A model generated the notes under the pieces. The model searched no databases and was not told where the DNA came from. It was given only the letters and a program-made list of their open reading frames with translations. Shown here piece by piece: positions 23,346 through 35,248 of a stretch of 64,000 bases of DNA; within the stretch, counting starts at the first letter, position 1; every line of letters begins with the position of its first letter. The translations under genes and the position numbers were made by a program. The DNA comes from Bryoerythrophyllum caledonicum (lineage: Eukaryota > Streptophyta > Bryopsida > Pottiales > Pottiaceae), in the NCBI GenBank assembly GCA_963971425.1, contig OZ020516.1:32476199-32540198 (forward strand). The letters run 5' to 3'.

Positions 23346-24190
23346 AATGGAGAATTCTGCAACGAGGTAAAGAGCCTAGAGTTGAATGAGACCACTTTCG
23401 ATTTGCATGTTTTAACTCAACGTCTTCAATCGCTGCTTTCTTACGCAAACGTGAAAGGGTGGAAACGAGTCGCCTAACGCATCTCTGAAGCAGCCGACAG
23501 AAAAGGTGTTTTGCAAAAACTTGTGGGAGCTGCTGACATTTACTCTTTGGACTGGAGCAACATCGAAGTTGGAAGCATTGGATATGAACACCAATCCTAC
23601 AAACCTCTATCATTCGCAGCTCCAGAGTGTCGCCAAAGTCATCTTATTCCATCTTCAGCTCAAGGAGAGGTTTGTCACTTGCCAATCTCGTGGAGTTCAT
23701 TTTGGTCTGAGAAAAAACGGGCTTCTCACAGTTCTTGTTGGCTAATGATTCATATCAATGCCTCGGTTTCCAACTTCCCATTCCTCGTAATTGAGTTACC
23801 AGTTGCAAAACCTTTCATTTCTGAGCTCGTGTTCTCTGTGGGTGCTTTTTTGGACCGGACAAATGAGGACAAGCATACACATACAATAACTTGCAGCAGC
23901 AGCGAGGATTTAATGACAGCCTCTCTGTTGCCACAACAAGGCATGAGAACGGGCCGTCGCTCTCCATGGGTAGGGCAATGAATTCAAAGAAGTTAATAAT
24001 GGTGCCTCGTCTTGGAAACAACTTCCTAAGTTTACTTTATGGACTGAAGGTGGACTTCAGCGTCAATATCCCATGGCAACATTCACAATTGATCCACGTC
24101 AGGTACATTTATCCACATTTTCTGTGTAGCTGTGTTCTCTTTCTTTTATTTTTTATCGTTTATAAATTATTGATATGTCATTTCTTGTAA
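23346..24190 (+). pseudogene. Exon-like fragments of unidentified gene(s)
   Basis: A frame at 23511-23981 (VGAADIYSLDWSNIEVGSIG...) and another near 24000-24110 (FTLWTEGGLQRQYPMATFTI, followed by gtacat) have protein-like composition, and the second has a donor. They belong to different frames and I recognise neither. They sit between the possible Argonaute and the PSI1-like fragments and look like part of the same mosaic. Confidence 0.3.
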
Positions 24191-24209
24191 GGTGGATGGT
24201 TGCATCTCT

Positions 24210-24396
24210 CGATGTGTTCAGGTTTTGGGAGCGGTTGACACCTTTGGGAGTTCCATGACCTCGACCTTCACGGCCCAAGAACTCGTTCTTGTGAGATCGG
24301 CATTCTGTTCTTTGAGGTGGCCAACATCATATGTCCGGGGGTGTAACTGCACAAACTTGCTCAAGGAAGAGGAGATGAAGGTGCTAGTAGAGAAGT
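24210..24396 (+). pseudogene. PSI1-like (DUF3475) fragment, frameshifted
   Basis: VQVLGAVDTFGSSMTS is followed in another frame by IGILFFEVANII and then LLKEEEMKVLVE. Together these follow the order of the PSK-simulator (PSI1) family: a VEVLDTLGSSMT-like segment, then the DUF3475 start (I-ILAFEVANTI...), then a SEEE-KVLKEEV helix. Two frame changes within under 200 bp show it is broken. The DUF668 half is absent. The assignment rests on segment order and the FEVAN motif. Confidence 0.55.
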
Positions 24397-25017
24397 GGAC
24401 GGTGTGCAGCTCTTTATTTCTTGATTTCCACTGATTATGGACATGCGCATGCATGTGATAAGCCATGTGAGCTCAAAGGGCTTAAGGGACTAGGTTTGTC
24501 AAGTTCTTTACTTGAAATGATTTGTGTGGGCCGTGTGGGGCGACCATGTGCATGTTGAGGACCTCAGTGTAGGTAGAGAAGTTAGATGGTAGAGCTCAGT
24601 GTAGGTTGAGAAGGTAGATGGCGATACGACATTGTGTTCTGCAGAAACAATGAATACTGTATATTGTTTCCAAGAATAAAAAGAATGTGCCACCTGAATG
24701 GTACAGAGTATTTCATTGAAAAAGAGCCTATTTCATGGTTTGAAAATACCAGTTTTTCAAGAGAACTATGGAAGTTCATACACCAGAAAAATCAAATTTT
24801 TCACCTGTGAAAATCTACAACTTTCAAGCCTTGCAGAGTGGTTGTCTACACTTGAAATCTGGCGGATTTCTACACTAGAAATTTGGTGGTTTTCTATGAA
24901 TAGGCCCATTTTCGGTTGCCATTTTTCAAGACTTGAAAGTGTCGAACTTTGAACTGTTGGACCCTTGAAATTCGAGCGTTTTCCAAGGTCGATTTTTAGT
25001 TGTGGAGATGGTGGACC

Positions 25018-25580
25018 TGAAGTCGCTAGTGACGAAGACGGTGGAGAAGAGGGGCGTGCTCGCTAGGATTCGAGTATGTTTCTTTCCTTGACTTTCTGTG
25101 CTAGTTTAGGGAAACTGGTTTTACGAGCGGTGATGCAATGCGGCATAGGTTCGGCAGTGGTGCTGGGAGGCTAGATTGTAAGGAGGATTTTTGGTGTGAC
25201 GTAGCATACGGGAGTGTGAAAACACGAGCATACTGTTCTACAGCAAGTCAATTCTTTGCTGGTTTGATGGTGTGCTGGTCTACTAAGGCCCTCTCGTTGT
25301 AGGGAAAGTTTTCATCATGTCACTACGGATGGCGGAAGTGTATGTGGTTGTAGAGCAGTTTGGATTGTGTTGCATGTTCAGAATGAGGTGGATATGAGGC
25401 CGTGCATGTTGAGGTTTGTCGGGGGAGAGTATTCTCTTATACTGGCAGTGTTGGGTGGGGCTTGTATGATTGAGGTGTTGATGATGTGCAGGCAAGTTGC
25501 TGATGGCATTGATGTGCGAGTATCTGGAGTGGTGCGAGTTGGAGCACACATTGAAGATTTATATGCCGGAGCTGAACCAT
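25018..25580 (+). pseudogene. TONNEAU1-like gene fragment (two exons)
   Basis: Exon-like block 25018-25074 reads MVDLKSLVTKTVEKRGVLAR, matching the start of TON1/FOP-type centrosomal proteins (M-DLKTLVTRTLEKKGVLA-IR). Block 25492-25580, after a cag acceptor, reads KLLMALMCEYLEWCELEHTL then KIYMPELNH. It matches the TON1 LisH segment (RLLSALICEYLDWAQLNHTLKVYLPE). The exon between them (AELRASVFEAI...) was not found. The first donor is CGAGTATG rather than a clean GT site, and no later TON1 exon is recognisable. TON1 organises cortical microtubules; this copy is most likely a non-functional fragment. Confidence 0.7.
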
Positions 25581-26470
25581 GTATAGTTGTTAAGTAGGGG
25601 AATAGGGTTGCGAGAAACATGCTGCTGTAGTGGCGCGATTGGACTTTGTGTATTTGCTGCCGAGTGAGAGTTTTGGTGCATAGGCCAGTGCGTACAACAG
25701 AGCCAAACTCGTGGACATTTTGGGACTGGTGGATGAGGCGAAGGCAGAGAGTCAGGAATCTTGGCCTCTACCACTGAGCATCGTGGAATCTTTTGTGAAT
25801 GAGGTAGGTAAAGCAATTGGAGGTAGCTACTGTCTGTACGGTGTTGGTCAATCACGGGCGGGGAGGGTGGTGTTGAGGGAGGGAGCATGCTTGATTTGCT
25901 AGAAGGTGAACTGAGAAGCCGCCGCCATAGAGTTGCCCTGAATCGCTTGGAATACAAGAATTGGAAGAGGCTCCCCATATCTTTGAGTGGAGACCATAGA
26001 GAAGTGAAGGAAGATAATATTGACATTGACTGCTGAGTAGAAATCTTGTACAAGTTAAATCATTCTAATATGACCTCGCGATATGATGTAATTGTCCAAT
26101 GTTGTTTGAGACTAATTACTAGCTTGTTGTTAACGCCAAGGACATCAACTCACAGTAGTCATCTTGGTATATTGTCTAGAACACGTGTTTTGTTGCTTCA
26201 CTACATAAATTGCCCCACTTTCCATTGTCAGTCACTTAAATTCCACAATTTTGGTCATCTTGGACACTCAATTACCACCTAGCAAAAATGTGGTCAAAAG
26301 AACTACAATGCAGAATCCAGTGCGGTTTTTTTTTCCCACTTTTGTACTAGTGCAACTTCGTGTATTCCTGGATTTGATTGTCCTTTTCTTGAAGTACTGG
26401 GCGTAGTTTTTGAAGGTCTTTTTTTGTTGCGGTTGGCTTCTTCTACTAGATTCTTGTTTTCCTATAAACT

Positions 26471-27355
26471 CTGCTGATATTTAGCAAGAAGTTGAAGATG
26501 AGCCTCTCGGCCAATTGGAACATCATCAGATGACTCTAGGTTTTCATTGATGTTCTCGTATGCAACCGCGTCCATCTCAATTGGATCTTCTTCCTTGCCG
26601 GAGTCTTCTCCAATTGTCGATGTTTCTTGGAGGGCATAATCTAGCCAATGACATTTAATAAAGCCTTCAATCTCCTTGCGAAAAGTTGAGTCACATCCAA
26701 TATCCGAGTCGTCACTGGAAGTGTCAAACCATACGACTTCCTTATTTGGAACTTCAACCTCCTTCGCCTTTTTTCCTAGAGCTTCGCCCAGAAACTTGCG
26801 CTATATTGGTAGTGTCGCTGTGGATACTGGTGTCATCTTGGAGTTTGGTTGTGTTTCCATCGTCCTCCAATCGACTACTACTCCGAGTATAATTTCTCCA
26901 TACACCATACGTAAAATGGATAGATTCACCTCGTTCCGGTGAACCTTTGCCGTGTTGTAGATGTGCTAGTATGCTTGGATGCACCGTTCTTTGAATACTT
27001 CATGGGTGCAGTAATTTAAATTACTCTTGTCATATTTCCGAAGTTGCGAATATCGCGAATGCGGCCACATTCGTCCCAAATGACACCAGGCAATGTACTT
27101 TGCACACTCTGTAAATTTCCACAGACTTGGTACATCTCCCCAGCCTTGAAATGCTTTCAGCTCACCATCGATGAATATGTGAATGCGTTTCTTCTGCTTG
27201 TGGTTGCGTAATCGTCTCGCATCACGCAGTAGTTTCTTCATTTTCTTCTCGGAAGCCCGAATCTCAGAAAGCCCACTTGAGTCCATGCTTGAAACTAGCG
27301 TGAAGGGGTGCCGGGAGTAAAAGGGTGTCAATAGACACCGGGACCCACTTCCCAA
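26471..27355 (-). pseudogene. Unrecognised RING-gene family, N-terminal part, copy 1
   Basis: One minus-strand frame runs from about 27355 to a TAG near 26471. It is broken only by TAG codons after CIQAY (about 26966) and after TLPI (about 26808). It begins with a basic helix (KKMKKLLRDARRLRNHKQKK). A conserved block follows (FQGWGDVPSLWKFTECAKYI, AWCHLGRMWP), then VDWRTM and an acidic tail. The block is paralogous to copy 2 at 31.8-32.1 kb (VGWQDEPSPWSSVTCKDYIE, WCHLSKMFPP). The product is unknown. No intron is needed, which fits a retrocopied or transposon-borne gene. A GC-rich minisatellite lies just upstream, as in copy 2. Confidence 0.5.
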
Positions 27356-27424
27356 TAGTGCTTAGCAAGCAGCCGCCACGTGGCAGTTGCAAGCCAAAGC
27401 GCCTCGGAAGTGGGCCCATCGTGC

Positions 27425-27745
27425 CACGATTTCCAAACTTATAGTGAGGCGCGATTGCCCCTCGTAGGCCGCGCACGTACGAGATGGTACGAGCGCGTAC
27501 CAATAATGGTCTCGCGCGTACAACCATAGTGGCCGCGCACGTGCGAATGGGGTCGGGCGCGTGGGCTTCGGGGTCGGGCCCGTGCGAATGGGGGTCGGGC
27601 GCGTTCCTTTTGAGGACTAGCGCGCGCTCTTTGGGGCCGAGTGCGCGCGAATGGGGACCGAGCGCATGCGCTCTGAGGCCGGGCCCGCGCGAACAATGGC
27701 CGGGCGCGTGCGCTTTGGGGCCGGGCGCCCACGAACAAGGACCAT
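27425..27745. repeat. GC-rich minisatellite, GGGCGCGTGCG type (array 1)
   Basis: Units of about 20 bp such as GGGTCGGGCGCGTGCGAATG vary in the spacer. The core is shared with the arrays at 32.4 and, inverted, 34.9 kb. Open frames through it on both strands are repeat artefacts. Confidence 0.8.
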
Positions 27746-29390
27746 GAAAAGTTCAGTTCTTGCAAATTGGATTATCTTAAATGTTACAAAATCATTTCAA
27801 TGTTTCAAATTTCAAAAGAGCTGCAAGAAATGGGTCAATGCTTTAAAGATGTCCTTATATTTATATTCCATATGCAAATTCCGCAACATACAAAATGGTT
27901 ATAAATGCTACGCTTTCATCTTGCATTCTATTTGCCTATACTCCACTTCATCACACATCAGCTCCACTTGGTTCACCACTTCCTCCAGCCCCATCATCCA
28001 GCAATCTACGAGCCGCTCGCGTCCTCCGGTGAGGCCCATCCGAGTTTACCAGAGCACGTAACATTTCGGAGTTCCGAAGTGCTTTGAGAGTCTTCATAGT
28101 CGCCGGACTATGTTCCTTAAGAAGGAAGTCAATAGCTTCCTCCTTCCAAGTTTCCTTCCATTGTGATTCTTCCCATTGCAACGCATTGCGGAGGTCAAGA
28201 TCAATGGCCTCTCCCAATTTTGACACCACACATCCCTGGTGATTCCACAGTTTCCCATCTAGACGTCGCCCGAATTGAAATAGCTTCCATCTAGCATTCC
28301 AATATCCGCCCATGACTTGGTAGAAGAAGTTTTGTTTACCAACATGGTCCGCGGTGGTTCCCGATATGAGCTTCTTGGCCACTCGTACAATTTCTTCGTG
28401 GTCATTTTCCCAACCAAATTGCGTGCTTACAGTGGACTTATGTAGTTGGTGGCACTGTATACGCCAATTCCACACCAAATCTTCTCCCCACTTTTGAGCA
28501 TAGGCATCCCCAGGCGCAGTCTCCGGGATCAACTTCCAACTAGATGGCATGTAGGTGGTGAGGCCAAACAATTCATACAAGCGCTTATGAAATGGTGCTC
28601 TATACTTTGCGCAAAACCTACGTGTCAAGATACCACCTAGGAGACACATCGGATGGTATAAACATCGATACGTGCCAAGAGCATATGCACCTTCTGGCCC
28701 GAAAGGATTTAAACAAACCGGGCAAGCATCTTCATTTTACGTGAAGCTTGCTCGTGTTGGCCATAACTTGCGTGCTTCCACGTTTCTGCTTGGTAGAAGG
28801 GCATGAGAAGATATAGCCTCTGCGTGGTCCCATTCCAACTTTGCCCAATCAATAGATTTACCATCATGCAACAGAGGCAATTCAGTTGGAAACATCTCAT
28901 CGACGTGAGCCCAAGATGTGAGTCCAAAGTCACGGCGCGTATTATTCGTCAGATATTTGTTGTCAATCTTTTGGACCTCTATTGCCATTTGCCTCGCACG
29001 GTCAACATTTAAGATGCATGCCAGCTTCAATTGATAGTATTTCTCGCTCATTGATCTAATCATTTTTTGAAGGATGTCATTTGCACTGCAAAGCTAAACA
29101 AGTTCCGTGCTTAGATTGGTTGGGGAAACCGACAGAAAATCCTCGGTGCCGATGGAATCTACAAATGGCTGCGCAGCTACAGTCGACGGTGGTAGAAAAA
29201 TCGACGGACGACTAGCAAAGCGGTGACGCGCTAGTCTTGTCGGGGTTTCGAGCAAGCAGCTAGTAATGTTGCCAATAATATTGTCGAGGATTGTGTCGTC
29301 CACACCTTGAGCAACTTCGCCAATACTAGCTTGGCTCGCAACACGTTCTCGACGCAACTCGTCTATCTCGGTTGCTTGCTTGGTCATAAT

Positions 29391-31129
29391 CACTATAAGA
29401 AAACAAGGGTTTCTGGGACGTCAAAATGAACGGGCATTTTATCGATATGGACGTAAAAAGGGGCATTAACTAAAATCCGGGGTGTTTACGTGCCCTAGAC
29501 ATCCAAGAAAATCCGCATGATGTCCCAAGAAACGTATAAAAGTTTTTGGGACATCCAAAACGACGAGGTCTTTTCGAGGGCCTGGAGCGTGCCATATGGC
29601 ATCCAACTTAGCGCCACGTGGGATTTTTGAAAATGGGCAGGTACACGTCACAATGTTTTTCATCCATGACATGTCCGCCCACGTGGACCCGAAAAATGAC
29701 GTGGCACCGGCTGATGTGGCGCCCATTCTCGGATGCTGTTGGTTGCTGATGATGTCCTCCTGGACATCATACAGAACTACTAAATGTCTACGTAGAGGTA
29801 CGAATAGACATTTACCTCGACGTCTACGTTTTTGTCGTTATTTCATGGGGTGTTTCCCGGGACAATCCTTGTGCACAAGTTTGTGTGTGGGGTTGTAATT
29901 ATAGACATCCACCTGATAAAAACGGCGTCCTATTGGACATTGTTTGTGTTCAAGGAATACAATGGTAACGCCTATAAGTTTGTGGCGACCGGTTTGCTTT
30001 AGACGTCTCCGGAAACGAGAGAACGGATGAGTACTGTAACATGTACATGAACGACTTCATAGACGTCCATATGGACAAGCGTGTGGATTACATGGAACTC
30101 GTTCATATAAACGTGCATCAGAACGGTTGAAGGTATAAAAACCCTGTCCACTTGAGCACTAATCATTTTCACTACAATGTTTAGCCACCTACAAACTAAG
30201 ATTACTGCCCTTCGAGTGACATTGCATTGGACGGAAACCTAACTCGTCCTGACCTCACCTCAATGACACGTCTATTTCAACATCTTCAGTGCACATGTGA
30301 ATGTCCCCGATGACGTCTTCACGAACGTCAAAGCACGCGTCCCCTTCACTTCTTCCAACTTCCATCACCCTTATGCGCACGAATAGGAAGGTTAGAATCA
30401 AACTTTGGCATACATTTGCAACCAATTCAAACCCCTCCTAAGCCAAAACCAAAGCCATCCACGCATTAGGAGGGAAAGCAAGCCCCGAGCATGTTGAATT
30501 GACCTTTGGGATTGGCGGTTTAGAATGTCCCACCGCCTTTGCTGGGGCCGCTTTCTTGGTCGCCAACGGGGGGGGGAAGTAACGACTCCGTAGACGTCCG
30601 CACGCACAAAACACACACACTCACACACAACCTCACGCGCACATTCACACATCTAAGTCTCACCTACACACATCTGAAACTACACAAACACCTCACGCGC
30701 ACACACTCCACACTCACACGTACATACAACGCACATACAACTCACACGCGCGCTCACTTCTCACACGCGCACACATAAAAAGAGAGAGAGAGACACAAAC
30801 CCTAGCGAGCTGAAAGAGAGAGAGAGAGGTGTCACGACCTTATTCACTCTTGAAAAAGTGAGGACTACCCCCCTGCCCGTCAAGACTAGCGGGAACAGTC
30901 CCCTGCGCTTACGTGGCAGGGGCGCGTTCTCTGAGACGTCCTTTTTGACGTCTCAAGTGTCAGGACGTTTTCGTGGATGTCTACGCGGATCCGGCTACGT
31001 CCTCACCTGTTCAGCTTGATGTCCCAAAAAAACAAGGAATCTGGGTCGGGTCTTCAATCTTTTTTGACGTCCTGTGGGATGTCCAAAAATACGCGGGGGC
31101 GTCTCAAAAACCCATGTTTTCTTGTAGTG
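29391..31129. mobile_element. Non-autonomous CACTA transposon with AAT duplication
   Basis: The left end CACTATAAGAAAACAAGGGT and the right end (read inverted) CACTACAAGAAAACATGGGT are matching CACTA TIRs. The trinucleotide AAT flanks both sides (29388-29390 and 31130-31132), the 3-bp duplication expected for this superfamily. Many subterminal GGACGTC/GGACATCC motifs lie in both end regions, like the TNPA-type binding repeats of En/Spm. The 1739-bp element has no transposase frame. Its centre holds a CA-rich tract (30606-30775). It interrupts the coiled-coil part of a minus-strand gene. Confidence 0.92.
30606..30830. repeat. CA-rich then GA-rich simple sequence
   Basis: Imperfect (CA)n with CACACGCGCAC interspersed, followed by GAGAGAGAGA runs, all inside the CACTA element. 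Confidence 0.8.
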
Positions 31130-32390
31130 AATGTCACCCTTTTCACTGGATTGCAGCTTGAGGTTTTCAATCTCTTCTTGCAGACGTTGAATCATCTCAT
31201 CTTTCAAGCTTATAGTTCCCAAAAACTCCTGTTGAGCATCGACGGTCATGCTTCCGGACCCTGATGCTACATGCCTGGTGTTGGAAGTGGCGACTACGAC
31301 ATCCATCATTGGCATTTCATCCATAATATGGATGGGTTCTTCATCTCCAACACCCTCAAGCCTCGCTATGGGTTCATCATCGCCAACAAGATTTACGATT
31401 GGTAAATCTACTAGGCCACCTCCTTGAACCATCAGACGTCCTGCTTCATGGAGCTTCACTCGTTGCCGCTTTTTTCGTGACGCACGCGCCACAGGGAAGT
31501 CGATGAACGCCGACCTACACGTCCATCTGAGTCCAAATCCGATGATGAATCAGACTCTACTGGAGCTACTTCTTCTGGGCCATCCATTTTCTGTGGCTCT
31601 AGTGTCGTAAAATGAAACACTGAATGCTGCTCCCTAAGTACATCGGCATGCATCCACACCCTCGGCATTTTTGGAGTTTTCCGCACAGTCCTCCAATCCA
31701 CTTGCTTATTGAGAACGACCTCCGCATATACCATGCAAGCAATATAGAGGGGACAATCATTGCGGGACATGAATTCGAGCTCGTATAAGTATTGGTGCGC
31801 TTAGAGGGCACGAGCTCAAAACTGCTCGTTGATGCAATACTTTCAAATTCGCCTTGTTTGTGCGACGATTTATTAAATGGCGATGTGGAGGAAACATCTT
31901 TGACAGGTGGCACCACTCGATGTAATCCTTGCAAGTGACGGACGACCATGGCGATGGCTCATCTTGCCAACCCACAAATACAATTTTCGCTGGATTGTTG
32001 AACACCTGCATCCGCTTCTTCTGGAGCTTGCCGTGCCTCGCCCTATCTCTGTCTTTCTCCCTCTTTCTCTGCGTGGTGGACATTGGTGGCTGTTGTTGGG
32101 CATCCGGCTCACTCTCACTCTCCATAGCCAAACACTGTAAAAAATCTACCAAAATATTCGTTAACTACGCTAAGCTCTATCTCAAAAAAAACAAATGAAA
32201 ATTACCACCTTGGATTTCAAAATAATCCAAGGTAGCGATGTTAATTGATCCGAACGGTGAACTAAGGTCATGCAATACGTCGTAGTAATGTGTGCAAATC
32301 TGGAGCCCCAATCAAAGATCACGCAATCAGCCACCTTAAAAAGATAGTTGAAGGCCACGATTTCTAATTGGAGTTTGTGAAATAGGCTGG

Positions 32391-32880
32391 GCGCGCGCGA
32401 CCATTTATACTTGTAGTCCGGGCGCGCATGCGGCATGGGGAACGCGCGCATGCCGTATAGGGACCAGACGCGTATGTTGGGGTCTCGCGCGTACGATTCG
32501 CAGTCTCGGGCGTAGGATTTGGAGCCTCGCGCGTAGGATCCAGGGTCGGGCACGTGCGGAAACGGACTGGACGCGTGCGGGATCGGGCAGGGCGCGAGCA
32601 GGAACGTTTGGACGCATGTGGGAACAGGCCAGGCGCGTACGTGAACGGATTGGGCGCGTTAGGAAACGGGCTGGGCGCAAGCGGGAACGGCCGGGCGCGT
32701 GTGGGAACAGGCCAGGCGCGTACGGAAACAAACTGGGCGCGTGCGGGAACAGGCTCGGCGCATACGGTTACGGGCCGGGCGCGTACGGGAACGGGCCGGG
32801 CGCGTACACTGGAGTACCGGGCGCGAGCGAGAACGGGCCGGGCGCGTGGCATCTTGGTCAGGCGCATGCGGACGCGCATG
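32391..32880. repeat. GC-rich minisatellite, GGGCGCGTACGGGAACG type (array 2)
   Basis: About 20-21-bp units (GGGCGCGTACGGGAACGGGC and variants), more than 20 copies. The array lies between the divergently oriented RING-like gene (minus) and kinase gene (plus). Same core and strand orientation as array 1. Confidence 0.85.
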
Positions 32881-33079
32881 CGAGGCCACGGTTTTCCATT
32901 TGACTATAAATGGAATAGATTCTATTATCAATGATATAGGCTCCTCTCAAGTGGCTCCTTGTCCTAGTACTGTTCGTACTTTGCTAGGAACTAAGAGGGG
33001 GGCCACCACACATTGGGTCCGAGGGAGGTTTTGATTTTTTTTATAAAATTCTAGTTTGTGTAGGGTTGTGATTATTGCA

Positions 33080-34666
33080 ATGGCCACAGATCGTAATACT
33101 AGAAAGCGGCCCGCATATGTTGATTTAGATGGTCCAGATGCAGCTGAGCTTCCACCTACTAGCGTTGCAGAGTCGAGCCGCAATCCTTCCGATGCACCGA
33201 AGGCACCGTCGAAGAGGGCGAAGCAAAAAGTGTTTGCGCACGAGAAGGATGTCGGTTATCCACCAAAGGAGTATACCGCATTTCTTCGAGGTGTGGCAAT
33301 ATAATATTACCGTCGATGGTGTGAAACTGACGTGGTGCGATTCTGTCAAGTTTATTTGGAGAAGGGAGAGCCAGGAATCATGTGCCTACAAGTGGACCTC
33401 TAGTCAAAATTCGAGTGCGCTCCGGAGAATTCTGAATCATTCAAGGATGCATATGGCATATATCACTATGCTTCATTTATGGAGAGAGTAATCACTCAAT
33501 GCACGAGTAATGCATCGCATGTATTTGATTGTGAGGTGAAAAAACCTCGCGATGGCCAACATCAGCCACGAGACTTGGAACTCCGCAAGTTCCTCGAAGG
33601 TGTGAAGACCACCGCTGACAGGTTTTCAAGCTCTCGTACGAGAGGCATGCCTTGGAATGAACAAGCAATGAAGTCAGCCATGGAGGCGCATATGCTGCAT
33701 AGCGTGCAATTCCTTCCAGAAGATATCGGAGTTTATGGACTTTCCGGATATGACATCGTTGGTGGATACGGAAAGGTTCGAAAGGTCCGCATCATGGGTG
33801 TGAGAGCCATTTTGGCATACACAGAGTTTGCCGGGAAAATGCCAACGGCGTCTCATCCGAAAGAGAAATTTAGACAACGGTCTCACGAGGCCATGATATG
33901 TCATGTTGCACACCCTGGAGTTATAAAATTTTGGGCGGTGAATACAAAGAATATGGAGGCGTACACATTATGGTGGAATAGTGGTAGCTAGGCCCATTTT
34001 AAAACCATCGATTCAAAGGCAAATCCGGCGGCTTCGAGCAACTCAATCCTTTCAGCTCCATATATTTTGGCGGAGGATACAATACAAATCTTAGCCTTCC
34101 GGAAGAATAGAGCAAGACTTGCCTGGGCTTTGATGTGCACCATGGCCCAAGTCCACAAGGCAAATGTCATTCACAATGACATCGCTCCTACAAACGTGCT
34201 TCTCCACCTTCCTTCAGAGAAACCAGGGTCCGTCTTCATTGGCGTTTGTGATTGGGGAATTGCGAGCCGAGTATCACACAAAGAGCCATCGAAATATGGA
34301 TTCCGGACCAACATGGAGCTTGATAATCAACGCCGTAGACGACATTGGGTAGCTCCAGAGTTGTTTTACAAATTTGGCCCACAAGATTCGGAAACGGCAT
34401 TGGATGTGATGCAGCGGCGACACCAATACACCCAGCTCGCCGATTTGTACTCCGTTGGGTGGATGGCTAGAGCGATTTGGGAAAAAGAATCTGACTCAAC
34501 ATTCTTCAAATCAACCGTCAACTACGCAGCTTTTCAAGTGAAGATCAAGAAATTACTAGAGCGAGATCCCCTCAAATGTCCAACACTCTGCAAAGTGGTT
34601 GATGAGCTAATGGCTAAACCATTCAACTTTGAAGTTGTGGACGTTTGCTTCCGCTATGAGGTATAG
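33080..34666 (+). pseudogene. Protein-kinase-like gene, intronless, three nonsense codons (copy K1)
   Basis: One plus-strand frame of about 528 codons starts MATDRNTRKRPA and contains only three stops: TAA 33302, TAG near 33401 and TAG 33989. The kinase core is clear. GGYGKV..V is a glycine-loop-like segment. VIHNDIAPTNVLL is the catalytic loop, with H-N-D and the Asn five residues after Asp. VCDWGIAS stands for DFG with Trp in place of Phe. WVAPELFYK is the APE-like motif, and ADLYSVGWMARAIW follows. A second, clearly related copy lies at 55.9-57.8 kb on the minus strand. The family is not one I can name; the HND...DWG signature is unusual for plant receptor or CMGC kinases. It lies between two inverted GC-rich minisatellites. 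Confidence 0.6.
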
Positions 34667-34849
34667 AAATTTTGACTTAGCGTATTGATAGTGAAGGTTT
34701 CAATTGTTGATCATTTTGCAATACGTACAAGCATTGTGATGTAACGGTGCTTTTTGCCCATCTCGTGATAAATAAAAGATTAACATTTTTCATACACATT
34801 GCGACATGAAGCTCATGGATGTTAAAAAGTGAGAGAGCGCACGCAACCC

Positions 34850-35215
34850 CTGAATTCAATACCCGTACGCGCGCGACCCCAAAGGCCACGCGCCCGGCCC
34901 AGCCCCCTCCACAAACGCGCCCAACCCTCCCCCACAAACGCACGCGACCATGGTCGAACACACCAACCCCTCCAAGTATGCGCCCGACCCTTCACCGTGC
35001 GCGCTTGGCCCCTTGTGGTATGCACGCGGTCCTCCCTGCATGCACCCGGCCCCTCATGGTACGCGCCCGATCCTCCCCTGTATGCGCCCGGTCCTCCCGT
35101 GTATGCGCCTGGCCCCTTCAGTATGCGCCTGACCCATCTCCGTACGCGCCCGCCCCCTTCACGCGTCCGCCCCCTTGTCTACACACGCGCGACCTTGTTG
35201 ACGACGTGACAGCCA
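34850..35215. repeat. GC-rich minisatellite, inverted orientation (array 3)
   Basis: Units such as GTACGCGCCCGACCCCTC are the reverse complement of the core in arrays 1 and 2. With array 2 it forms an inverted pair around the kinase-like gene. Confidence 0.8.
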
Positions 35216-35248
35216 CGTAGTCGCCTTTGTGGCAGTGGGTAAATTGAT

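Larger units (their letters stand above)
27951..32122 (-). pseudogene. Unrecognised RING-like gene, copy 2, split by CACTA element
   Basis: The minus-strand reading begins near 32122. The N-terminal block WCHLSKMFPPHRH and the later VDWRTV mirror copy 1, with a frameshift and TGA/TAA stops near 31.8 kb and another shift near 31.49 kb. A Glu-rich coiled coil (ISLKDEMIQRLQEEIENLKL) is cut by the transposon at 29391-31129. It resumes in frame (MTKQATEIDELRRERV) when the element and one AAT are removed. A single frame then runs from 29393 to 27951 with only two stops (TAG about 29094, TAA about 28737). It includes a RING-like set (CPVC, then CLYHPMC about 16 residues on) and a C-terminal domain (FFYQVMGGYWNARWKLFQFG). 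I recognise no known family. The long intronless frame suggests a mobile-element gene. The copy is dead. Confidence 0.55.

Noticed and set aside
32364-35209. Arg/Pro/Gly-rich frames of 70-170 codons in the GC minisatellites
   Set aside because: They are translations of tandem repeats, open in several frames on both strands at once.
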